Positions 46,304-55,427 of a stretch of 64,000 nucleotides of DNA are shown one piece after another; within the stretch, counting starts at the first letter, position 1, and every line of letters begins with the position of its first letter. The notes under the pieces were generated by a model. That model saw nothing but the letters and a program-made list of their open reading frames with translations, ran no database searches and had not been told where the DNA came from. The position numbers were made by a program, and so were the translations under genes. The stretch comes from Poriferisodalis sp965214215 (lineage in GTDB: Bacteria > Actinomycetota > Acidimicrobiia > Acidimicrobiales > Poriferisodalaceae), in assembly GCF_965214215.1 (NCBI RefSeq), contig NZ_CBDCBD010000002.1, forward strand, positions 1 to 64,000, read 5' to 3'.

Positions 46304-48190
46304 TCAGGTTTGCGCGTCGCTCTCGGTGCCGAGGTACGCAGCGCGCACGGCCGGGTCAGCCTGCACCTCGTCGGGAGTGCCCACGCTGATCACCTGGCCC
46401 TGGTCGAGCACGTAGATCCGGTCGCTGATGCCGGTGATGAAGTTCAGATCGTGGTCGATGACCAGCACCCCGGCATCCACCGCAGCGGCCATGTGACGAA
46501 TCCGTCGGATCATCTCGTCGGATTCGGCATCGCTCATGCCGCTCGTGGGCTCGTCCAGCAGCAGGTACGCCGGTGCCATGGCCGCTGCCCGGGCCAATTC
46601 CAGGCGGCGGGCGCTGCCGTAGTCGAGCTCGCGGGCCCGCCGGTCGCGCACTTCCCACAGGCCAGCCTCCGCGATCAGCGCATCAGCCGACGGATGGTCC
46701 CCCGGTCGGTGCCGGGCAGCGACGCGACCCGCCAGCTCCACGTTCTGGCGGACGGTCAATGCGCCGAACAGTCGCAGGTTCTGGAACGTGCGCAGCAGTC
46801 CGGCACGGGCAATCTCGTGACTCGGCTCGGTTGCGAGGTCGCGCTCGCCCAGCCTGAACCAGCCCTCAGCGGGCGCCACCATCCCCGTTATGACGTTCAC
46901 CAGGGTTGTCTTGCCGGCGCCGTTCGGCCCGATGAGCCCGACGACCTCGTCGGGTGCCACCCTGAGGCCGGCACCGTCAAGCGCCCGGAAGCCGCCGAAG
47001 TCGACGACGAGATCACCCACGTCCAGGGCTGCCCCTTCATGGGGAACCTCGGCGTGCAAACCCACCGGGGCGACCTCGGCCAGCGACTCGGGTCGTACTT
47101 CAGGTTTGCGCTGGTGCCAACGACGCCACAGCCACCCGTCCAGCTCCCAGTCTCCCAGCAGGCCGTCGGACCGGAAGATCATGAAGCCGAGCATCGCCAA
47201 GCCCAAGAACACCGTTTGCAGGTTCTCGCGGAAGATCCAGTCGAGCGGACCTGCGTCGAGGCTGAGCCCGAACACCTCGAAGCCGTCTTGGCCCAGACGA
47301 CGGGCCAATTCGCGCCCGACGGTCATCACCGCGACCCCGACCAGTGCTCCGGTGACGCTGTTGCGACCGCCGACGATCAGCATGGCCAGCGTCAGCAGCG
47401 TGTAGCTGAAGAAGAAATCATCAGGCAGGATCGAGCCGTTCTCGTACACCCGCAGCGATGACCCGACGCTCACCACCACGACGGAGATCAGCAGCGCGGC
47501 AGTCTGCTGAACAAGAGGATTCACTCCCATGGCCCGGGCGGCCAAATTGTCTTCACGGGCAGCGACCGCGAGCTTGCCGCTGCGGCTCTGGGCGAAGAGC
47601 CTCGCAAGGATCAGCGCCCCCAGCAGGCACAGGTAGATCGGGAGCCTGCTGTCGAGCGCAGCCCCGACTTTGAAGGCGAGACCCGCGCGGTTGCCGCCAG
47701 TCAGATCAGGCCAGTTGCGGGCCACTTCGTGGGTGACGAACAGCAGAGCCAAGGTGATCACGGTGGCCGCAACGGCACCCGATTCCGCGCCCGAGCGCGC
47801 CAATCCGATGCCTACCACGAGCGCGACCACCAAGGTCACCCCGATGGCGACGACGCTGGCCAGTACCGGGTCCAGCACCACTTCGTTCAAGCCGAACGGT
47901 GCATCAGGAATGCGCTTGAGCTTCTCTTGCGGACTGATGGCCAACACTGCGAAGGCATAACCGGCAATCGCACCGAAGCCGATGTGGCCGAACGACAGGA
48001 CGCCGGTATTGCCGACGTAGATCTGGATGCCGAGCACGATGATGGCGTCAATCAGCATGACCGTCACCAGCCGTTCGGCGGCGCGACCCTGCAAGCTCTG
48101 GTACATGAGCGCGCCCGCTACGAAGACTGCGAAGAGCAAGGCGCATCCCGCTACGGGGAAGCCGACGTCGCGTCCGAAGCGCGGGAACAT
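46304..48190 (-). CDS. livMG: Fused branched-chain-type ABC permease and ATPase (LivM-LivG)
   Basis: 628 aa. The first 350 residues are a LivM permease with about nine membrane helices (IYVGNTGVLSFGHIGFGAIA is the family signature; YTLLTLAMLIVGGRNSVTGA). Residues about 390-628 are a LivG ATPase: Walker A GPNGAGKTTLVNV, Q-loop RTFQNLRLF, LivG-type signature ELDYGSARRLELARA, Walker B YLLLDEPTSGM, H-loop IDHDLNF. Imports the ligand captured by LivK at 49929. Last gene of the livK-F-H-MG operon. Confidence 0.93.
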   Translation of the reverse strand: MFPRFGRDVGFPVAGCALLFAVFVAGALMYQSLQGRAAERLVTVMLIDAIIVLGIQIYVGNTGVLSFGHIGFGAIAGYAFAVLAISPQEKLKRIPDAPFGLNEVVLDPVLASVVAIGVTLVVALVVGIGLARSGAESGAVAATVITLALLFVTHEVARNWPDLTGGNRAGLAFKVGAALDSRLPIYLCLLGALILARLFAQSRSGKLAVAAREDNLAARAMGVNPLVQQTAALLISVVVVSVGSSLRVYENGSILPDDFFFSYTLLTLAMLIVGGRNSVTGALVGVAVMTVGRELARRLGQDGFEVFGLSLDAGPLDWIFRENLQTVFLGLAMLGFMIFRSDGLLGDWELDGWLWRRWHQRKPEVRPESLAEVAPVGLHAEVPHEGAALDVGDLVVDFGGFRALDGAGLRVAPDEVVGLIGPNGAGKTTLVNVITGMVAPAEGWFRLGERDLATEPSHEIARAGLLRTFQNLRLFGALTVRQNVELAGRVAARHRPGDHPSADALIAEAGLWEVRDRRARELDYGSARRLELARAAAMAPAYLLLDEPTSGMSDAESDEMIRRIRHMAAAVDAGVLVIDHDLNFITGISDRIYVLDQGQVISVGTPDEVQADPAVRAAYLGTESDAQT

Positions 48191-48203
48191 CAGATCGGTC
48201 CGA

Positions 48204-49091
48204 TCACACCCGCACGGCGTGCTTGACGGTGACGAGGCCCTGCGGCCTGAAAATGAACAGCAGGGCGATCAGCCCGAACACCACGCCTTCGGTGAGGCTG
48301 GCGACGCTGTCGGGCAGACGTGAGCGCAGCAGGACCTCAGCCAGCCCCAGCATCAATCCGCCGATCACCGCTCCCCGGAGGCTGCCCAAGCCGCCGATGA
48401 GCGCAGCCAGCACGCCCTTGAGCATCGGCGTGATTCCGGCACTCGGGCTGATGCTGCCGGCTCGCATCAGCCAGAACACCCCGGCAATGCCTGCCAGCAG
48501 TCCCGAGAGGGCAAACGCCCCCCGGATGACGGTGTCGGAGCGCACGCCCATCAACCGAGCAGTGTCGAAGTCGGCGGCAGCCGCCCGCAGCGACAACCCG
48601 AACATGGTCCGCTGCAGCAGCAGAGTCGTGCCGATCAGCGTGATGACTGTCACCACAATGACCACGGTGTCGAATACCTCGACGTTGAGCGGGCCGACTG
48701 AGTAGGTGTTCGTCACCCACGAAGGCCGATCGAACGGCTTGACCGAGGCCGACACGTACAGCAGGAAGATCGCGGAGATGACGAAGTGCACGCCGAACGA
48801 CGTCAGCAACAGAGTGAAGTCCGAGCTGCCCCGCACTCGCGAGAAGGCCACCCGCTCGATCGCCAACGAGGTCAGCACGGCGCTCAGCACGATCAGCGGC
48901 GTGACGATGTACCACGACCACTCGCGCCCCAGCGTCCACAGCGCGACGTAGCCGCCGACGGTGATGAGCTCGCCATGGGCGAAATTCAGCAGATGCATGA
49001 CGCCGAAGACGACGGCGACGCCCAGTGCCAGCAGCGCGTAGATGCTGCCCCGGCCGAGACCGTCGATGAGGTTTTGCGCCAGCTCGGTCAC
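48204..49091 (-). CDS. livH: Branched-chain-type ABC permease LivH
   Basis: 295 aa, about eight membrane helices. GSIYALLALGVAVVFGVMHL with NFAHGELITVGGYVAL is the LivH signature; the C-terminal half has GVLAALIGGLGSLRGAVIGG. Its start overlaps the livF stop (ATGA) and livMG follows 13 bp later. Forms the heterodimeric channel with the LivM part. Confidence 0.94.
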   Translation of the reverse strand: MTELAQNLIDGLGRGSIYALLALGVAVVFGVMHLLNFAHGELITVGGYVALWTLGREWSWYIVTPLIVLSAVLTSLAIERVAFSRVRGSSDFTLLLTSFGVHFVISAIFLLYVSASVKPFDRPSWVTNTYSVGPLNVEVFDTVVIVVTVITLIGTTLLLQRTMFGLSLRAAAADFDTARLMGVRSDTVIRGAFALSGLLAGIAGVFWLMRAGSISPSAGITPMLKGVLAALIGGLGSLRGAVIGGLMLGLAEVLLRSRLPDSVASLTEGVVFGLIALLFIFRPQGLVTVKHAVRV

Positions 49092-49861
49092 GCCGCCCCG
49101 CTTCCGCTGCCGTTCGGCGTGTGCGCGTCCGCGACGGGCAGACCCTCGTCCGGCGCCACAACCGACCCGACGAAGGTGTCGAACAGGTCGTCCCGCTGGC
49201 TCAGTTCGTGGCCCGTGCCCGAGGCCACCAACTCACCGCTGCGCAGCACGTAGGCACGGTCGGACACCTCGAGCATCCTCGCAGCGTTCTGTTCCACGAC
49301 GAGCAACGTACGGCCCTGATCGCGCAGCGTGCCGATGAGCTCGAACACCAGGTCCACGAGCACCGGGGCGAGGCCGAGCGAAGGCTCATCCATCATCAAC
49401 AAGCGGGGTGCCGCCATCAGCGCTCGCCCGATGGCCAGCTGCTGCGCCTCGCCGCCCGACAGATAGCCGGCTGGGACGTCCCACTTCTCCCTCAGCACCG
49501 CGAAGCGCTCGGCCATCTCGTCCAGCAGCGCTGCGCGTTTCGCCGCTGGGACGGTCACTCCGCCGATCCGCAGGTTCTCCTCCACCGTGAGGTCGGCGAA
49601 GATGCGGCGGTGCTCGGGCACGAGCGCGACGCCCGAGCGCAGCAGCTGCTCTGGCGAGCGGCCGGTGATGTCGTGGCCCTCGAAGGTGACTCGGCCCTCG
49701 GCCGGCGAGAGCAGCCCGGCGATCGACGACAGCATGGTCGTCTTGCCCGCGCCGTTGGGCCCGATGAGGCCGACGACCTCACCGGACCCGACGCTGAGGG
49801 TCGCGCCGCGCAGCGCGGCTATGGAGCCGTAGCGAACGGTGAGACCTTCGACTTCGAGCAT
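49088..49861 (-). CDS. livF: Branched-chain-type ABC ATPase LivF
   Basis: 257 aa with Walker A GPNGAGKTTMLSSI, ALVPEHRRIFADLTVEENL (Q-loop region), signature YLSGGEAQQLAIGRAL, Walker B LLMMDEPSLGLAP and H-loop VVEQNAARML. Second gene of the operon after livK. Confidence 0.95.
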   Translation of the reverse strand: MLEVEGLTVRYGSIAALRGATLSVGSGEVVGLIGPNGAGKTTMLSSIAGLLSPAEGRVTFEGHDITGRSPEQLLRSGVALVPEHRRIFADLTVEENLRIGGVTVPAAKRAALLDEMAERFAVLREKWDVPAGYLSGGEAQQLAIGRALMAAPRLLMMDEPSLGLAPVLVDLVFELIGTLRDQGRTLLVVEQNAARMLEVSDRAYVLRSGELVASGTGHELSQRDDLFDTFVGSVVAPDEGLPVADAHTPNGSGSGAA

Positions 49862-49928
49862 CGAACTCGCGATCTGCTGCCCATGTCCGCCGGGCGCTTG
49901 GGCCCGCTGCGGCGGTGCCGGAACGGAC

Positions 49929-51194
49929 CTACTTGATGGTGATCGTGTCGACGAGTACGTCCTCGCCGTTCACAATGCGATTGATCGGCACCGCCTTCGG
50001 CGGGATGCCGTTGGTGCCTTCATAGGTGATCTCGCCCGACAGACCCTGGAAGCCGGAGATCTGCTGGACGGCCTCGCCGATCTCGGCCGTGTCGTCGCAG
50101 CCGCAGTCGAGCATGCCCTGGATGCCAATGAACATCGAGTCGACATACAGCGCCATGAAGCCGCGGCTGTCGAGCGCCTCGCCTTTGGCCGCCTCGAACC
50201 CGGCGAGCATCGAATCAATGCGGTCGCCCGCGGTAATGCTCGTGTGCGGCGTGTGAGCGATGCCCTCGTTGTTCGCCTCCACCTGGATGCCGGTGGCGTC
50301 GAGTGCGTCGGTGCCGACGTAGGTGAGCCCGTCGAGCCCCTGGCCTTCGAGCTGGCCGCGCAGTGCAGTCACCTGGAAGCCCAGTGCAGCGGAGAACACG
50401 ACCTCGTTGTTCTCCGAGATCTGGGCGATCTCGTTCACCTGCGAGGAGAAGTCGGTGTCTCCAGCCCATATGTAGGTCTGGACGCTCACCACCTCGCCCC
50501 CGCCGGCTTCGAACGCGGCCATGAACGCATCGGGGTTGACGCCGCTGTAGGGGATGCCCTCGCCTTCGGTGAACACGATCGCCCGGGTGATGCCTTGGTC
50601 CAGCGCCCACTGGGCGGCTGCACCAGACATCTGGTAGTCGTCGAAGGTGACCAGATAGGAGTTGATGGACGCATCTGCAAGCGTCGGCTCAGTGGAGGCC
50701 GCCACGAACAACGGCACAGTGCCGCCGGTGGTCTGCAGGATCGGCAGCGCGAAGTCCGCGAACGGCGGACCGATCAGGAAGTGCGCACCCCAGTCGAGGA
50801 GGTCGTTGGTGGCGAGCGCCGCGTCTTCGCCAACCTCGGCAACCCGCACCTCCACGGGACGGCCGTTGAAGCCGCCGCGGCAATTGGCGAGATCCGCGAT
50901 GTGGGGCACCAGCTTCGAGCCCGGAATGTCAACGAAGCCGACCACATCGCTGAAGTCCATCGCCATGCCCACACGGATCGGATCGCCGCTCGGCACCTCT
51001 TCGCAGCTCGCCAGATCGGCGCTCAGTATGTGATCGATGTCGATACTGGTCATCGTCACCGCAGCGGCCGGTGCTTCGGTCGCAGCGGGTGCCTCGGTGG
51101 CAGCCGGCTCGCTATCCGTTGTGTCGTCGTCGCTGCCGCATGCGGCACCGAGCAGCGCAACTACGGCCAGCAAAGCCAAGATGCGTCGTTTCAT
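49929..51194 (-). CDS. livK: ABC substrate-binding lipoprotein (LivK-like)
   Basis: 421 aa. ATG at 51194 with GGGGAGG upstream; the much longer reading to 52598 is antisense to another gene. Signal peptide MKRRILALLAVVALLGAAC with lipid Cys 19, then a Thr/Glu/Pro/Ala linker with the repeat EAPAAT, then a type 1 periplasmic-binding fold. Gene order livK-livF-livH-livMG, divergent from a glutamine-synthetase-like gene. The ligand is unknown; this family takes amino acids, amides, urea and aromatic acids, and the neighbours suggest an amine or amide. Confidence 0.92.
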   Translation of the reverse strand: MKRRILALLAVVALLGAACGSDDDTTDSEPAATEAPAATEAPAAAVTMTSIDIDHILSADLASCEEVPSGDPIRVGMAMDFSDVVGFVDIPGSKLVPHIADLANCRGGFNGRPVEVRVAEVGEDAALATNDLLDWGAHFLIGPPFADFALPILQTTGGTVPLFVAASTEPTLADASINSYLVTFDDYQMSGAAAQWALDQGITRAIVFTEGEGIPYSGVNPDAFMAAFEAGGGEVVSVQTYIWAGDTDFSSQVNEIAQISENNEVVFSAALGFQVTALRGQLEGQGLDGLTYVGTDALDATGIQVEANNEGIAHTPHTSITAGDRIDSMLAGFEAAKGEALDSRGFMALYVDSMFIGIQGMLDCGCDDTAEIGEAVQQISGFQGLSGEITYEGTNGIPPKAVPINRIVNGEDVLVDTITIK

Positions 51195-51296
51195 GATGGG
51201 CCTCCCCGTGAATCGAATCGATGCTAGCCCCCCGTGGGTACCGGCCCGTATAGGTTCTGCTGACCGTTTCCGCACCTGAAGCGATGAGGAACATCC
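51195..51296. promoter_or_regulatory. Divergent promoter region between livK operon and ligase gene
   Basis: 102 bp shared by two outward-facing units. A TATAGG at 51249-51254 is a usable -10 box for the plus-strand ligase gene, whose ATG has GAGGAA 7 nt upstream. Joint control of uptake and glutamylation is inferred from this geometry; no clear operator was found. Confidence 0.45.
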
Positions 51297-52601
51297 ATGA
51301 CCAATGAACGCGTCCGGATGCTGTGGCCTGACCACCTCGGGCTTGCTCGGGGCAAGTACCTTCCTGCTTCCTTGGCGCACGAAGGCACCGGGCACGCGGC
51401 GGCCGTGTACAGCCTTGCCTACGACCGTTCGTTCATCCCCGCTCCCGGGTCGGGCGTGCTTGACGGCTTTCCCGACGTGCATGCCACGTTCGACGCGTCG
51501 GACCTTCGGCCGGGCTGGGACGACGACAGGACCCAGGTGGCCGTCTGCGACCTGTCTCAGGGCGGTGAGCCGTTCCGCTATTCCGCTCGGTACGCCCTGC
51601 GCAAGGCGATCGCCGACTGGGAAGCCTTGGGCTACCGCCCCATGGTGGGCATCGAGTTCGAGGCCTACGTGCTCGAACTGACTGACGAGCACGGCTGGCA
51701 GCGCTGGGACACGCCCGAGTCGTACGTCTACGGAACCGGCCGCCTGGTGGACCCGATCGGCCTGATCGACGACATCGTCGATCTCGCAGCCGGCTGCGAG
51801 ATCACGCTCGAATCGGTCAATGCCGAGTTCGACTCGGGACAATTCGAGATGACGCTGCGCTATGCGGATGCGCTGCGGGCCGCCGATGACGCCTTTCTGT
51901 TCAAGGTGCTGGCCCGCGAATGCGCCATGGACCGCGGTCGCCGGCTCACATTCCTGGGCAAGCCCTATGCAGACCTCGAGGGCAATGGCGTCCACGTGAA
52001 CTTCTCGCTGGTCGATGCCGAGGGCAACAACGTGCTCGCCGATCCCAGCACCGACGATGGTCTGTCTGGCTTGGCGAAGTCGTGCCTGGCCGGACTGTGC
52101 GCTCACCATCAGGGACTCACATCGCTGTGTTGCCCGACGGTGAATGCCTACCGGCGCCTGCGGCCGTTCACGTTCAGCGGCCGGCGCGCCAACTGGGGGT
52201 ATGACCATCGCGTGGTCGGCACCCGTGTGCCGCCTGAGCGTGGCACACGCACGCGCATCGAGTCGCGTCTGGCGGATGGCACCTGCAACATCCACACGGC
52301 GATTGCCGCCGTGCTGCAGGCTGCACGTCTCGGTGTGGTCGATGAGCTCGAGTGCCCCCCGCCCGAGACCAACGACGGCATGGAGGCCTGGAACACCGAG
52401 GTGACCTCTGCGCTCAATCTGACTGATGCGCTGGGCGACCTGCGTGCAGACAGCGCGCTCGGCGAAGCCGTGAGCAGCGAGTTGGTCGACAACTTCCTGG
52501 CCATCAAGGACGCCGAGTGGGAGCGCTACGTGGCAGCCGTCGGTGAGCCCGCCGACGAGATCAGCGAGTGGGAGATCAACGAGTACCTGCCGTACCACTA
52601 G
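51297..52601 (+). CDS. Glutamine-synthetase-like gamma-glutamyl ligase 1
   Basis: 434 aa, GS fold. The N-terminal motif LWPDHLGLARGKYLP resembles GlnA3/PuuA-type ligases that add glutamate to amines. Active site: GIEFEAYVLEL (metal Glu), NAEFDSGQFEM, GNGVHVNFSL (metal/ATP His), NAYRRLRPFTF and RIESRLADGTCNIH, where ordinary GS has N-P-Y at the end. The adenylylation Tyr motif of housekeeping GlnA is missing. So it probably makes a gamma-glutamyl amide from an amine other than ammonia. Confidence 0.87.
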   Translation: MTNERVRMLWPDHLGLARGKYLPASLAHEGTGHAAAVYSLAYDRSFIPAPGSGVLDGFPDVHATFDASDLRPGWDDDRTQVAVCDLSQGGEPFRYSARYALRKAIADWEALGYRPMVGIEFEAYVLELTDEHGWQRWDTPESYVYGTGRLVDPIGLIDDIVDLAAGCEITLESVNAEFDSGQFEMTLRYADALRAADDAFLFKVLARECAMDRGRRLTFLGKPYADLEGNGVHVNFSLVDAEGNNVLADPSTDDGLSGLAKSCLAGLCAHHQGLTSLCCPTVNAYRRLRPFTFSGRRANWGYDHRVVGTRVPPERGTRTRIESRLADGTCNIHTAIAAVLQAARLGVVDELECPPPETNDGMEAWNTEVTSALNLTDALGDLRADSALGEAVSSELVDNFLAIKDAEWERYVAAVGEPADEISEWEINEYLPYH

Positions 52602-52704
52602 CGCCAGATGGTCGATGACATGCGCGCCAGCCGCCAGGCGTTGTGTGCGCAGCTTTGCCGACCACGGCGGCGATCCGGCATCGAATTGAGATCGGCGGGG
52701 CCGG

Positions 52705-54087
52705 TCAGGCGAATTCGATGTAGCGGTCGCGCTCCCAGTCGGAGACCTCGTCGCCGATCGGGTCGCAGCCGGCTTCGGTGAACTTGTCCAGCTCGGCCTT
52801 GGCCATCAGCACGAAATTCGTCGAGAATTCCTCCCCCAACGCTGCGGCGAGTGCGCTGCCTTCATAGGCCGCAATGCCGTCGGCGGCGCTTGCGGGCAGC
52901 GGCACAGCGTCGCCGGGGTCGTCGTACTGGTCGCCCGCGCTCATCGGGCCTGGGTCGGCGCCCCGCTCGAGCCCGTCAGCACCTGCCGCCAGCAGGCCGG
53001 CGATGATGAGGTAGGGGTTCGCGTCGGCACCCGCTGCCCGGTATTCGACCCGGTTCGCATTGCCAGCGCCGACCGTGCAACGGCTCATGACCGAACGGTT
53101 GTCGAGCCCCCAGTGGACGTGGGTTGGGGCGAACGTGTACGGGCGCACGCGCTTGTAGCCATTGGGTAACGGGCTGCCGAGCAGCGACAGTGCCCCGGCA
53201 TTGTCGATCTGGCCGCCCAGCCACTGGGACATCAGTTCGTTCGGCGCATCGGTGGAGCTGGCGAACGCGTTGTGGCTCACAGCCTCGTGCGGGTGTTCGC
53301 CGCCGGCAGGAGCGCGATCGCCCACCGACACGAGGCTCGTGTGCACATGCATGCCGCTGCCCGACGGCTCGGTCCACGGCTTGGGCATGAACGTGGCCTT
53401 GAGACCGGTCTCCTCGGCGATCTCCTTCACGATGCTCTTGTAGAGCGCCGTGTTGTCGGCGGTGGTCATGGCATCGGAGTACTGCACGTTGATCTCGATC
53501 TGGCCCGGCCCGTACTCGGGATTCGACGACTCAACAGGGATGCCGGCGTCGATCATCGCGAGGCGCATCGCCAGCAGCACCGATTCGAGGTCTGCTCGAT
53601 CGGTGAGCGACGAATACTGGATATGGCTCTGGGTGTGCGACCAGTCGGCCTCGCACAGGTAGAACTCCATCTCGGTCGCCACGAGCGGGCTGAAGCCGAG
53701 GGCCCGACAGCGTGCGATCTGGTAGGTCAGCACTGTGCGGGGTGCGATGGGATGGAGACGGTGCGGCGGTTCGAGACTGTCGGCAAACACCAATGCGTAG
53801 CCGGGGCGGTGGCCGAAGATGCGCAGCGTGCCCAGATCGGGGACCAGGTGGGTGTCGAGAAAGCCGAGGCCCATGTTGATGTAGGGACTGTCGACGAGAT
53901 CGTTGTGCAGGTCGAAGATGTAGATGGCGTCGGCAAGGTGACATCCGCCCTCTGCGACCGAGCGCAGGAAGTGATCGACCGGGAAGCGCTTGCCTCGCAG
54001 GTGCCCGTAGGTATCGACGATGGCGACCTCCACGGTGTGCACGTCGGCTCCACTCAAAATGCCCTTGATATCGGCGACGGTTGTCAC
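52705..54087 (-). CDS. Glutamine-synthetase-like gamma-glutamyl ligase 2
   Basis: 460 aa from a GTG at 54087 that has GGAGG 8 nt upstream; the ATG 39 nt earlier lacks a site. GS fold with AIVDTYGHLRGKRFPVDHFL, ATEMEFYLCEA, NPEYGPGQIEINVQ, GSGMHVHTSL, NGYKRVRPYTF and RVEYRAAGADANPY. Closer to the canonical ligases than ligase 1 in active-site detail. Convergent with ligase 1 and divergent from the P450 pair. The two may differ in amine specificity or form a mixed oligomer. Confidence 0.87.
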   Translation of the reverse strand: MTTVADIKGILSGADVHTVEVAIVDTYGHLRGKRFPVDHFLRSVAEGGCHLADAIYIFDLHNDLVDSPYINMGLGFLDTHLVPDLGTLRIFGHRPGYALVFADSLEPPHRLHPIAPRTVLTYQIARCRALGFSPLVATEMEFYLCEADWSHTQSHIQYSSLTDRADLESVLLAMRLAMIDAGIPVESSNPEYGPGQIEINVQYSDAMTTADNTALYKSIVKEIAEETGLKATFMPKPWTEPSGSGMHVHTSLVSVGDRAPAGGEHPHEAVSHNAFASSTDAPNELMSQWLGGQIDNAGALSLLGSPLPNGYKRVRPYTFAPTHVHWGLDNRSVMSRCTVGAGNANRVEYRAAGADANPYLIIAGLLAAGADGLERGADPGPMSAGDQYDDPGDAVPLPASAADGIAAYEGSALAAALGEEFSTNFVLMAKAELDKFTEAGCDPIGDEVSDWERDRYIEFA

Positions 54088-54139
54088 AGGTTTGCCTCCT
54101 CGGTCCACCAAAACATCTGCACACACTTACCATTCGTCC

Positions 54140-55423
54140 ATGACACGCGGAGCCGATTTGACCGCACAGATCGATATCGCCGATGCCCGGCGCTACGCGA
54201 ACGGCGTTCCCTGGGAAGACTTCCGCACCCTGCGACAGCAGCCGGGGCTGCACTGGAACCGCTATGAAGACCACGGCTTCTGGGCGGTCACGCGGCATGC
54301 CGACGTATGCGAGGTGTCTCGCCACCCTGAGCGCTTCTCGTCCGCGATCGGGCACGTGAACCTGTGGGACCTCGAGGCCGACGCCCTCGAAGCACGCCGA
54401 TCGATACTCGAGCACGACCCGCCGGCGCATACCCGGCTTCGCCGCGTGGTCAGCAAAGCGTTCACACCGCGCCAGATGCGCCGCTATGAAGAACGCACGC
54501 GTCAGATCGCCGACGAGCTGCTCGACGCTGTCGTCCGGCAGGGAGGCGGTGACTGGGTGGAACTGGTCGCGGCGCCGCTGCCGATCCGGGTGATCATCGC
54601 CATCCTGGGAGTGCCGCCCTCCGACGCCGACTACATGGTCGAGCTGTCGAACCACCTGGTGGAGGGCACCACCGAGACCCAGACATTGCCGCCTGATGCC
54701 TACGGCAACACCACACCATTGCGCCTGCTGCCTTTCGGGAGCCCCGCTGCGTGGGGCCTCTACGAATATGGCGCCAAGCTCGGCGACGAGCGCTTGGCTC
54801 ACCCCACTGACGATGTGGTCAGCCATCTCGTGCACGCTGAGGTCGGCGGCGACCGTTTGACGGCGACCGAGTTCCGGAACTTCTTCCAGGTGCTGGTGTT
54901 CGGCGGCAATGAGACGACGCGCACTGCAATCACCCATGGGACGACCGCCTTCGCCGAGCACCCCGAGCAGTGGGATCGGCTGGTGGCCGACCGCGGGCTT
55001 CTTCCCAACGCCGTAGAGGAGATCATCCGCTGGGCGTCGCCGATCCTGCACATGCGGCGCACCGCGGCGGTGGACACTGAGCTGTCTGGGACCCAGATCG
55101 CAGCGGGCGACAAGGTCGTCATGTGGTACCCGTCGGCCAATCGGGACGAGGCGCTGTTCGACCAGGCCGACGAATTCGACATCGGCAGAGCTGACAATGC
55201 CCAGATCGCATTCGGGGGCGGCGGTCCGCACTTCTGCCTGGGGGCCTATCTGGCCCGCATGGAGCTGACCGTGCTGCTCGAAACGATGCTGGACCGCGGC
55301 ATCCGGCTGTCGAGCGCCTCGAATCTCGTTCGAATCCCCTCGAATTTTGTCCACGGCGTCGCTTCGGTGGAGGTTTCGGTCGACGTGCCCGTCGGCGGTC
55401 CACCAGCGTCTGTGCGAGCCTAA
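54140..55423 (+). CDS. Cytochrome P450 (first of pair)
   Basis: 427 aa, bacterial class I type without membrane anchor. I-helix oxygen-binding FGGNETTRTAI, K-helix ExxR in VEEIIRWASPI, heme loop FGGGGPHFCLGAYLARME with the Cys ligand. The pattern is like the CYP124/125/142 group of actinobacteria, which hydroxylate terminal methyl carbons. Needs a ferredoxin and reductase; none is in the window. Starts 52 bp from the divergent ligase 2. Confidence 0.93.
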   Translation: MTRGADLTAQIDIADARRYANGVPWEDFRTLRQQPGLHWNRYEDHGFWAVTRHADVCEVSRHPERFSSAIGHVNLWDLEADALEARRSILEHDPPAHTRLRRVVSKAFTPRQMRRYEERTRQIADELLDAVVRQGGGDWVELVAAPLPIRVIIAILGVPPSDADYMVELSNHLVEGTTETQTLPPDAYGNTTPLRLLPFGSPAAWGLYEYGAKLGDERLAHPTDDVVSHLVHAEVGGDRLTATEFRNFFQVLVFGGNETTRTAITHGTTAFAEHPEQWDRLVADRGLLPNAVEEIIRWASPILHMRRTAAVDTELSGTQIAAGDKVVMWYPSANRDEALFDQADEFDIGRADNAQIAFGGGGPHFCLGAYLARMELTVLLETMLDRGIRLSSASNLVRIPSNFVHGVASVEVSVDVPVGGPPASVRA

Positions 55424-55427
55424 GAAC

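Noticed and set aside
51195..52598. Apparent 889-aa minus-strand extension of the LivK reading frame
   Set aside because: It is antisense to the GS-like ligase gene, which has clear family motifs; LivK has its own ribosome site and signal peptide at 51194.
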